Source: an uncultured Nitrosotalea sp.
GTDB taxonomy: Archaea > Thermoproteota > Nitrososphaeria > Nitrososphaerales > Nitrosopumilaceae
Reading direction: 5' to 3'
Length of the DNA: 7,488 nt
Assembly: GCA_946478655.1 (NCBI GenBank)
Contig: CAMLDG010000018.1
Coordinates: 1-7,488 of the forward strand
A program made the position numbers and the translations under genes. Under the pieces are notes generated by a model. It ran no database searches and had not been told where the DNA came from. It worked only from the letters and a program-made list of their open reading frames with translations. Below are positions 1-4,344 of the stretch, one piece after another; the stretch's first letter is position 1; each line of letters begins with the position of its first letter.

Positions 1-1305
1 TTCGACATATCCAGTTGGTATTAGTTCTGCATTATTTTCTAAAAAGTCTCCGTAGCTTATCAAAATGTCACCCAAGTGCAAAATTTTTGCAATCTGCGGT
101 TTTAGAGAAATTCCATGAGCTGTGTCTTTTATTTTTACAACGTTTCCATTGGTCAGCCTAACAATTGGAGTGTCAATAGAATCTACAAAGGCTACAGTTG
201 AGGCCTTGCCAGGCACATCAAGCTTGATCTGTGTACCCACTGCAATTGCATGGTCTAGTATCTCGGCAACAACCGGATGAATGCCAATTGAGGCAAAGCC
301 AGTATTGCAAGAACGGCCATATCGCAGCCTGAATCCCCCCAGTTTTTTAGGCATGGAAAGCACTGATCTTCCCGTAATCACCTCTCTCATCCTGTGAGCA
401 GCAGCATCTGCATCTCCTGTCTGGATTGCTCCCTTGAGGTCCTTGAGCCAGTCCCAGCCATCTAGTTTGTACAATTCAATGAGTTTGAGAAGCTTACGAG
501 ACCTTCCAATGAGTCCGTCGTTTAGTACACGAAGTGCTCCACCTCTCACTCGGTTAGTACCAATTCGTACCATGTTTCTGTGGGATACAATCTCAACTAG
601 GTCTGTATCCACACCATCAAGTTCTACTGGAAGATTGGAGATGACATTGATCACATCTTGGTCTGGAACATGGAACTGAAAACTTCCAACTTCTCTTTCG
701 TATACTCGAAGCTCTTCTACAAACCTGCCAGTCTCATCATCAAATGAATTTGCTTGATACTTTGCAAGTCCAGCTATCTTTCTCACATGGTCTGCAATTA
801 GCATTGTAGATGCAGCCTCTGTTCCTCCAGCTGATCTGATTGGTCCTGCAAATGACACTGAGAGATATTCAGAACCGTCCGAGTTTTTCTTGATGAGAAC
901 CTCACTTATTCCTTGGAGCGGTGCAATGGTGACACCTTCAGTAACTATGGCCAAAGCCACACGTACGGCAAGGTCAAGTTTTTCCTGAAGATCTGTATCA
1001 GGTCCAGAGTACTTGCCTTGAGCTATATCTTCTGCAAGCTTGAGAGCGGCCAATTCTTTTGTAGTATTTTGAATTAGAGCCCTAAGATTGTCAGTCACGT
1101 CAATATCGTGCATTTTGGAAACACGGTCTGCAAGATCAAAAGCAATCTTTGGTTCTACCATACCGGAAGAATCTGCAAGTGTTGCCTTGGCAGCTGCTGC
1201 TTGCTCAAAAATAGTAATGACTTCTTTTGATATTTTGGTATAATAATCAAGATAGTCTTGAGGCATTGGGACTTCTCCTAGTCTCAATGCAAGATTCTCT
1301 GACAT
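1..1305 (-). CDS. polC: DNA polymerase D (PolD) large subunit DP2, N-terminal part, cut by window edge
   Basis: This is the large, polymerising subunit of the archaeal family D replicative DNA polymerase, which works with the small subunit encoded at 5589-7022. Only the first 435 residues are present; the family is usually about 1,100-1,200 residues, so the catalytic core lies outside the window. Recognisable DP2 signatures are YLSVSFAGPIRSAGGTEAA (about residues 147-165), the NRVRGGALRVLNDGL segment (about 251-265) and GGFRLRYGRSCNTGFASIG about 60 residues further on. The reading frame is open throughout, with no intein in the visible part. The ATG at 1305 is chosen because it follows the stop of the upstream GGGP synthase gene with one base between (TAG-C-ATG). 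This implies co-transcription and perhaps translational coupling. No separate promoter is visible. Identity is secure; the start is very likely. Confidence 0.95.
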   Translation of the reverse strand, partial: MSENLALRLGEVPMPQDYLDYYTKISKEVITIFEQAAAAKATLADSSGMVEPKIAFDLADRVSKMHDIDVTDNLRALIQNTTKELAALKLAEDIAQGKYSGPDTDLQEKLDLAVRVALAIVTEGVTIAPLQGISEVLIKKNSDGSEYLSVSFAGPIRSAGGTEAASTMLIADHVRKIAGLAKYQANSFDDETGRFVEELRVYEREVGSFQFHVPDQDVINVISNLPVELDGVDTDLVEIVSHRNMVRIGTNRVRGGALRVLNDGLIGRSRKLLKLIELYKLDGWDWLKDLKGAIQTGDADAAAHRMREVITGRSVLSMPKKLGGFRLRYGRSCNTGFASIGIHPVVAEILDHAIAVGTQIKLDVPGKASTVAFVDSIDTPIVRLTNGNVVKIKDTAHGISLKPQIAKILHLGDILISYGDFLENNAELIPTGYVE

Positions 1306-1306
1306 G

Positions 1307-2056
1307 CTACTTCCTTACAGATTGGATGGCTTTTACGATATCGGAAATTGTCTTGAAACTTCCGCCCTTCTCAATGAAAGTTCCAATAACTATGGCGTCT
1401 GCGCCTGCCTTGGCTATCTGTTCGGCAGTTTCTGGGCTGCGGATACCTCCTCCCACGATGAGAAATCCCTTGAAAAGCTTCCTTACTGCTGCAACCATCT
1501 CAGGTTTTACGTTGGATTTGGCTCCAGAGCCTGCCTCAAGGTAGACAAATCGCATTCCCATGAATTGTGCAGATAGTGCATACATTACTGCCAGTCCTGG
1601 CTTGTCAAATGGAATTGTTCTCACGGATCCTACATGCCAGACTGTGGTTCCCTCACCAATTATGATGTAGGCTGTTGGAAGAGGTTCGAGTCCAAATCTT
1701 AGGACACTTGGTGCTCCAAGGGCTTGAGCTTGAGAGATAAAGTATGGATTATCCGAGTTCAAAAGTGAGCTGAAAAGTATTGCATCTGCACCTGGAACCA
1801 CGCCTGTAACGTTTCCAGGAAAGAGGATTACAGGTATCTTTACTGCCTTTTTGATACTTGAGACGGTCTCGGTCATGGTGAGTTGATCAGTAGCTGACGA
1901 GCCGCCGACCAGAATTGCAGAGGCGCCGTTTTTTTCTGCCTCTTTTGCCAATGAAGAAGCGGAACGTCCATCAGAGTTCTCAGAATCGATTAATACGAAG
2001 AGAAGTGTTCCTTTTTTCTTCCTAGTAGCATGAAGATAATTCTCTGTCTTTTGCAT
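1307..2056 (-). CDS. geranylgeranylglyceryl phosphate synthase (GGGPS/PcrB family)
   Basis: This enzyme makes the first ether bond of archaeal membrane lipids, joining geranylgeranyl diphosphate to sn-glycerol-1-phosphate (EC 2.5.1.41). It is a 249-residue TIM-barrel protein, normal for the family. Visible motifs are LIDSEN (22-27), at the position where many relatives have DPDK; AILVGGSSATDQ (47-58); VILFPGN (76-82); ADAILFSSLLNSDNPYFI (90-107); the substrate-binding YLEAGSGA (172-179); the phosphate-binding loop VGGGIRSPETA (201-211); and AIVIGTFIE (221-229). The length and the EAGSGA and GGGIRS motifs fit the larger archaeal GGGPS group. ATG at 2056 gives a short basic N-terminus and sits about 27 bases from a TATA-like box at 2080-2087. 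It is the first gene of an apparent two-gene operon with polC. Function is assigned from family motifs. Confidence 0.94.
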   Translation of the reverse strand: MQKTENYLHATRKKKGTLLFVLIDSENSDGRSASSLAKEAEKNGASAILVGGSSATDQLTMTETVSSIKKAVKIPVILFPGNVTGVVPGADAILFSSLLNSDNPYFISQAQALGAPSVLRFGLEPLPTAYIIIGEGTTVWHVGSVRTIPFDKPGLAVMYALSAQFMGMRFVYLEAGSGAKSNVKPEMVAAVRKLFKGFLIVGGGIRSPETAEQIAKAGADAIVIGTFIEKGGSFKTISDIVKAIQSVRK

Positions 2057-2079
2057 ATGGAGTGGTTGAATACCTATTG

Positions 2080-2087
2080 ATTAAAAG
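2080..2087 (-). promoter_or_regulatory. TATA-like box for the GGGPS-polC operon
   Basis: On the minus strand the sequence reads CTTTTAAT, centred about 27 bases before the ATG at 2056. That is where an archaeal TATA box would lie if the transcript starts at or near the start codon. No Shine-Dalgarno sequence is seen. The box lies in a 66-base divergent intergenic region shared with the plus-strand gene starting at 2123. Confidence 0.5.
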
Positions 2088-2095
2088 TTTAATTG

Positions 2096-2102
2096 AATAT
2101 AG
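2096..2102 (+). promoter_or_regulatory. TATA-like box for the 120-residue HTH-like gene
   Basis: AATATAG is centred about 24 bases before the ATG at 2123, the spacing expected for a leaderless archaeal transcript. A TTG at 2093 would extend the protein by ten residues but would place the start upstream of this box, which favours the ATG. Confidence 0.45.
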
Positions 2103-2122
2103 TTATACAGATTTGTATAGCT

Positions 2123-2485
2123 ATGAGCGAATCCCCTGATGAAAATTTTAGCAATATTATTAGGCAAATTATAGAAAAATCATTATTTACTGAAAGACAA
2201 ATTGAAATTATTTTAAAACGTAGGGAACTTGCAAATCCCCAGTTTACTATCAGTAAAGGGGCGTTTTATCGTCAAGTAACCCAGTCTAAAGACAAGTTGA
2301 CGGCACTATGCTATTCGTGGATCCTGCTTAGGGGCCTAGGCGTGCTTAGCGCTGATGATATGGATGTGATTAATCGCCTCTCCGAACAGATTTCTGTGAT
2401 AAAAAGTAGTGATGTTTTTCCAGAACGTGAGGACCAGGTCATGTCTGTGATACAGGAAGTACTAAAGAGGACCTGTAGGCTATGA
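2123..2485 (+). CDS. conserved-looking hypothetical protein, possible helix-turn-helix
   Basis: This encodes 120 residues with no family I can name. The N-terminus is acidic and serine-rich (MSESPDEN). It is followed by a mainly helical segment, FTERQIEIILKRRELANPQ, and then ISKGAFYRQVTQSKDKLTALCYSWILLRGLGVL. The TERQIEII helix followed by an ISKGAFYRQV helix resembles a sequence-specific helix-turn-helix, so DNA binding is a reasonable but unproven guess. The C-terminal half (about 75-120) is also predicted helical and ends in a basic KRTCRL. There is no signal peptide or membrane segment. A ten-residue N-terminal extension from TTG 2093 is possible, but the ATG fits the TATA-like element better. 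The gene is divergent from the lipid/polymerase operon. Coding status is well supported by an intact frame and codon use like its neighbours; function is unknown. Confidence 0.75.
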   Translation: MSESPDENFSNIIRQIIEKSLFTERQIEIILKRRELANPQFTISKGAFYRQVTQSKDKLTALCYSWILLRGLGVLSADDMDVINRLSEQISVIKSSDVFPEREDQVMSVIQEVLKRTCRL

Positions 2486-2589
2486 TTTGGCTTCAAAATA
2501 GGCACGAATCCAGGAAATGACTGTGACGTGTTGTGATGGAACATGTTTGATATTGATGTGTAAGGTGTGAAATATTTTTACTCAAATAT

Positions 2590-2597
2590 GATAAATC
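2590..2597 (+). promoter_or_regulatory. TATA-like box for the membrane-anchored winged-helix gene
   Basis: GATAAATC is centred about 27 bases before the ATG at 2621, suiting a leaderless transcript. A stronger AT run, ATATTTTTA at 2572-2580, could be the real TATA box and would give a leader of roughly 20 bases. The two cannot be told apart by eye. Confidence 0.4.
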
Positions 2598-2607
2598 ACA
2601 TCATTTG

Positions 2608-2619
2608 ACGTTACAACGT
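2608..2619 (+). repeat. inverted repeat ACGTT-AC-AACGT at the start of the winged-helix gene
   Basis: Two perfect five-base arms are separated by two bases and end one base before the ATG at 2621. The position between the putative TATA box and the start codon would suit an operator, for example for autoregulation by the encoded winged-helix protein. The repeat is short and could be chance. Confidence 0.3.
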
Positions 2620-2620
2620 G

Positions 2621-3178
2621 ATGTTGGTAGATATCCCAGACGTAGGAGTCATGCTAGGCATACTTGCATCATTTGTTGGTGGCCTTGTAGCCATTACAGT
2701 ATACAACAAGGTCAAGCCACGACTGGGATCAGAGGGTGAAAATGCAAAAATTCTAACAGAGCGCTTGCAGTATTATGAAAATTTGCTAATTGATATGAAA
2801 ATTCGCCTAGATTCTGTAGAAATGGCACAGGAAACTGAGGAGGTTCCCCAGGCACAAATTCCAAGGCCAAAAGAGTCCAAAGTGCACCAAGAGCCTCAGG
2901 TAATGGTCAAAGAAGAGAAACCAAAGGAAAAAATCCCGAATATGCAGTTCGGAAGTGCCACTGATCACATTCTACGCCTAATCACAGAGAAGCCAATGAC
3001 ATCACGTGACATCCAGGTCACAATAGGAAGGACCAGAGAACACACATCACGCATGCTAAAGAAGCTCTTTGAGGAGGGTTTGGTGGAAAGAGACATGTCA
3101 ACCAAGCCATTTTCCTACAAAATAACTGACAAGGGTCTTGCAAAGATAGGGGTTGCCAGGATGGCACCGGCCCAGTAA
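2621..3178 (+). CDS. membrane-anchored winged-helix (MarR/ArsR-like) putative regulator
   Basis: This encodes 185 residues in four parts. There is one hydrophobic segment near the N-terminus (about 8-28, VGVMLGILASFVGGLVAITVY). A predicted amphipathic coiled coil follows (about 40-70, ENAKILTERLQYYENLLIDMK). Next is a flexible linker rich in proline, glutamate and lysine (about 71-108). Last is a C-terminal winged helix (about 112-178) with TSRDIQVTIGRTREHTSRMLKKL as helix-turn-helix and LVERDMSTKPFSYKITDKG as wing. The order suggests a dimeric DNA-binding protein tethered to the inner face of the membrane. A GTG directly before the ATG (2618) is possible; ATG is preferred and spacing to the TATA-like box fits it. 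T-rich tracts downstream suggest it is monocistronic. The target is unknown; its location about 700 bases from the putative origin is notable but does not prove a link. Confidence 0.85.
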   Translation: MLVDIPDVGVMLGILASFVGGLVAITVYNKVKPRLGSEGENAKILTERLQYYENLLIDMKIRLDSVEMAQETEEVPQAQIPRPKESKVHQEPQVMVKEEKPKEKIPNMQFGSATDHILRLITEKPMTSRDIQVTIGRTREHTSRMLKKLFEEGLVERDMSTKPFSYKITDKGLAKIGVARMAPAQ

Positions 3179-3217
3179 CTTTTAGGATACCAATAGTTTT
3201 CAGACCAACAAGTCAGG

Positions 3218-3237
3218 TTTTTGCCATGTTATTTTTT
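3218..3237 (+). terminator. T-rich archaeal-type terminator
   Basis: Runs of five and six T (3218-3222 and 3232-3237) follow shorter T4 runs after the stop of the membrane-anchored winged-helix gene. Archaeal RNA polymerase terminates at such oligo-T tracts without needing a hairpin. No stable stem is visible. Confidence 0.45.
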
Positions 3238-3323
3238 GGTTGATCAAACCATCAAATCCTTCAAATTTCTGTCAAAGTCGTAGAAAATCATTATATTTTA
3301 ATAATCTTAGATAATAGTAAATT

Positions 3324-3332
3324 CTTAAATTA
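3324..3332 (+). promoter_or_regulatory. TATA-like box for the AbrB-type gene
   Basis: CTTAAATTA is centred about 26 bases before the ATG at 3354, in a very AT-rich stretch (about 3290-3350). This spacing indicates a leaderless or nearly leaderless transcript, and no ribosome binding site is seen. Confidence 0.45.
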
Positions 3333-3353
3333 ATGTTCTTATAATGTAATAAC

Positions 3354-3506
3354 ATGCCTGATGAGCAATTAATCAAGATTACCACTGCAGGCACGATTTC
3401 CATACCAAAAGACTTTAGAAAATTTCTTGAACTTCAGAAAGGAGATTATGTCAAGGTCACAATTGATGGCGATCATCTAGTGGTCAAAAAAGTAGTAATC
3501 TCCTAA
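3354..3506 (+). CDS. small AbrB/MazE/SpoVT-type DNA-binding protein
   Basis: This 50-residue protein has the layout of the swapped-hairpin AbrB domain: LIKITTAGTISIPKDFRKFLELQKGDYVKVTIDGDHLVVKK. The signature parts are the first strand with a TISIPKDFRK turn (14-23), where many relatives have 'GRVTIPKEIR', then LELQKGDYVKV (25-35) and a final strand HLVVKK. It is essentially the bare domain, normal for stand-alone archaeal members, which bind DNA as dimers. Such proteins serve as transcription regulators or antitoxins; no toxin gene is adjacent, so the regulator reading is preferred. The start is the only ATG ahead of the domain and lies about 26 bases from a TATA-like box. Its stop codon overlaps the stop codon of the convergent gene at 3503-3898 by two bases, with a four-base gene overlap. 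Confidence 0.85.
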   Translation: MPDEQLIKITTAGTISIPKDFRKFLELQKGDYVKVTIDGDHLVVKKVVIS

Positions 3507-3898
3507 GTCGTATTCTTTTCTCTCTGGGCTATCTTTAGGATCTGGTAAGACCACTCTTTTCCCTGCTTCTCCCTTGCCACCTTGCCCTTCACAGCAAATC
3601 TTGAGAGGTATGTCGAGATCACACTCAGTTTGATTGGCTCCTCATACTCATCTTCGTATTTTTCTAATATCATAGATGAGGTGAACTTGCCTATGGGGAA
3701 GTTCTTGTCAATGACATTCCATATCTTGGCCCCTATCGAATCCAATTGGGCCCCAGCCTCTGGCTCTTCTATATTCATCAGGTTCATCAGCTCAAATATC
3801 TTTAGCATCTTTTCACGGGTAACGTTGCCCTCTAGGCTAAAGTTGTACTTGGCTCCGTCTGCATCCTCCAAGTCTATCCTGATTCTTTTTCGTGCCAT
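3503..3898 (-). CDS. winged-helix-like protein beside the putative origin
   Basis: This encodes 131 residues of no named family that I recognise. The N-terminus is basic then acidic (MARKRIRIDLEDADG), with a strand-like KYNFSLEG and a helix around 27-42. The C-terminal half (about 54-122) reads as a winged helix: IGAKIWNVIDKNF, then FTSSMILEKYEDEY, then a recognition-type helix IKLSVISTYLSRFAVKGKV, then a wing REKQGKEWSYQIL. The C-terminus is basic. The gene is transcribed away from the 446-base non-coding region and begins at its left edge. The first TGTTAACA-like box (3918-3925) falls where its TATA box should lie, which suggests autoregulation. The arrangement recalls winged-helix initiator proteins encoded next to some Sulfolobus origins, but I see no specific sequence match to them. 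It ends tail to tail with the AbrB-type gene. Coding status is likely; DNA binding is probable; origin function is inference. Confidence 0.78.
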   Translation of the reverse strand: MARKRIRIDLEDADGAKYNFSLEGNVTREKMLKIFELMNLMNIEEPEAGAQLDSIGAKIWNVIDKNFPIGKFTSSMILEKYEDEYEEPIKLSVISTYLSRFAVKGKVAREKQGKEWSYQILKIAQREKNTT

Positions 3899-3917
3899 TG
3901 GGATCGATCTGGTAAGC

Positions 3918-3926
3918 CGTTAACAC
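3918..3926 (-). promoter_or_regulatory. probable core promoter of the 131-residue winged-helix gene, overlapping a TTAACA box
   Basis: On the minus strand GTGTTAACG is centred about 24 bases upstream of the ATG at 3898, where the TATA box of a leaderless gene would be. The same bases form the first TGTTAACA-type palindrome (7 of 8). A protein bound there would compete with TATA-binding protein. This is not a good TATA consensus, so it is tentative. Confidence 0.35.
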
Positions 3927-4030
3927 TTGAACAGATCATAGAAGAATTGTTAACACCATGGTTTGTTAACATTCACTGCCTAGCCCACGCATGGGTGTTT
4001 TTGGCATCTTAACAGGCTCTTTGGGCTTAT

Positions 4031-4056
4031 ATCCCAAATACCCCTAAAATCCATGC
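4031..4056 (-). repeat. degenerate inverted ORB-like element (ORB-C)
   Basis: Read on the minus strand this contains TGGATTTTAGGGG followed by TATTTGGG. That resembles TGGAAATAAAGGGG followed by TCATTTTGGG in the element at 4114-4140. It lies back to back with the direct element at 4052-4078, so their G-runs point outwards from a shared CCATGCC junction. It is weaker than the two direct copies. Confidence 0.5.
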
Positions 4057-4078
4057 CTAGAGTGGAAATAAGGGGGTC
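4052..4078 (+). repeat. ORB-like origin recognition element A
   Basis: It contains AGAGTGGAAATAAGGGGGTC. The AGTGGAAA core followed by an A-rich spacer and a G-run matches the known archaeal ORB design, which Orc1/Cdc6 binds through its winged-helix domain and AAA+ insertion. It is 23 of 27 identical to the element starting exactly 62 bases downstream. Confidence 0.75.
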
Positions 4079-4113
4079 TTCTTTAGGATGTTAACAATGT
4101 TAAGAGCCATCTT

Positions 4114-4140
4114 CACGCCTGGACTGGAAATAAAGGGGTC
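4114..4140 (+). repeat. ORB-like origin recognition element B
   Basis: It contains CTGGAAATAAAGGGGTC in the same orientation as element A. The 62-base offset is close to six helical turns, so both sites would face the same side of the DNA. The four differences from A fall at positions 3, 8, 11 and 21 of the 27-base unit, leaving TGGAAATAA and GGGGTC intact. Confidence 0.75.
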
Positions 4141-4207
4141 ATTTTGGGCTTTTCTGGACCAAGAGTTAACAGAAAGTTCACTAATTGTTAATTTCATATC
4201 AGGAAGG

Positions 4208-4234
4208 CCCACACACCTATACTTCCACTCTAGC
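4208..4234 (-). repeat. inverted ORB-like element D beside the AT-rich region
   Basis: On the minus strand CTAGAGTGGAA (4233-4223) repeats eleven bases of element A perfectly. The G-run is degenerate (AGGTGTGTGGG). Its orientation faces element B and it borders the AT-rich segment, the usual place for an inverted ORB next to an unwinding element. Confidence 0.6.
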
Positions 4235-4300
4235 TTTATTAAAAAAATTTTTTTTATGAAAATAAAAATAAAAATAATTAATGATATACTAAATTTGGTT
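4234..4300. other. AT-rich candidate DNA unwinding element
   Basis: These 67 bases are almost entirely A and T. They include an A7T8 tract at 4241-4255 (a 14-base perfect palindrome), three AAAAT/AAAAAT-type units at about 4259-4276, and TAATTAATGATATAC. Such tracts melt easily and A-tracts bend DNA. The position between inverted ORB-like element D and the orc1/cdc6 start fits a site of initial unwinding. It also contains the likely TATA box of orc1/cdc6. Confidence 0.6.
4283..4290 (+). promoter_or_regulatory. TATA-like box for orc1/cdc6
   Basis: GATATACT is the best TATA-like element upstream of the initiator gene. It would start transcription near 4312-4316, giving a leader of about 30 bases to GTG 4345. 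A GGAG at 4329-4332 could then act as a weak, rather distant ribosome binding site. A leaderless start from the weaker CTAATCTATTAG region (about 4314-4325) is an alternative. Confidence 0.4.
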
Positions 4301-4344
4301 TAGTTATTCTATTCTAATCTATTAGTTTGGAGTAGAGTCCATAT

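Larger units (their letters stand above)
3918..4193. repeat. cluster of eight TGTTAACA-type palindromic boxes
   Basis: Perfect TGTTAACA occurs at 3948-3955, 3964-3971 and 4089-4096. One-mismatch forms are at 3918-3925 (CGTTAACA), 4007-4014 (TCTTAACA), 4098-4105 (TGTTAAGA) and 4164-4171 (AGTTAACA). A two-mismatch form is at 4186-4193 (TGTTAATT). I see no GTTAAC elsewhere in the window. Successive centres are 30, 16, 43, 82, 9, 66 and 22 bases apart. The boxes interleave with the ORB-like elements but do not overlap their cores. A dimeric binding protein is implied; its identity is unknown. Confidence 0.8.
3899..4344. other. putative chromosomal replication origin (oriC)
   Basis: This 446-base region holds no credible gene. 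Archaeal origins usually sit beside an orc1/cdc6 gene and contain ORB elements (a TTCCAGTGGAAA-like core followed by a run of G) plus an AT-rich unwinding region. All of these are seen here. The orc1/cdc6 gene starts at the right edge. Two direct ORB-like elements occur at 4052-4078 and 4114-4140, and two weaker inverted copies at 4031-4056 and 4208-4234. An extreme AT-rich segment covers 4234-4300. Eight TGTTAACA-type palindromes lie between 3918 and 4193. A TTTGGG/CCCAAA dyad with a seven-base spacer lies at 4020-4038. The two PolD subunit genes flank the locus. Exact borders are set by the neighbouring genes, not by function. Confidence 0.82.

Noticed and set aside
434..679. Plus-strand open frame opposite polC
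   Set aside because: Serine/arginine-rich low-complexity product lying wholly antisense to well-conserved PolD large-subunit sequence.
1227..1576. Two overlapping plus-strand open frames opposite the GGGPS/polC junction
   Set aside because: Both are antisense to GGGPS motifs such as VGGGIRS and EAGSGA and resemble no family.
2311..2544. Minus-strand open frame opposite the 120-residue HTH-like gene
   Set aside because: It is a shadow of the better-supported plus-strand gene, with no promoter-like element and unremarkable composition.
3354..3898. AbrB-type gene plus winged-helix gene as a toxin-antitoxin pair
   Set aside because: The genes are convergent rather than co-directional, and the 131-residue product shows no PIN, RelE or MazF-type motif.
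3582..3923. Plus-strand open frame opposite the 131-residue winged-helix gene
   Set aside because: Serine/isoleucine-rich antisense shadow; the minus-strand frame has the structured winged-helix-like protein and correct promoter position.
4020..4038. TTTGGG/CCCAAA dyad as an intrinsic terminator or RNA hairpin
   Set aside because: The stem is only six pairs, no T-run follows, and no gene ends nearby; it is better treated as part of the origin sequence.
3918..4193. CRISPR array reading of the repeated TGTTAACA units
   Set aside because: The units are only eight bases, spacing is irregular (9 to 82 bases), and there are no cas genes.
4088..4303. Open frame of 71 codons on the plus strand inside the putative origin
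   Set aside because: It runs through ORB-like element B, the TTAACA boxes and the A/T tracts. Its C-terminus is a low-complexity KKIFFMKIKIKIINDI translation of the AT-rich block, and it has no family resemblance.
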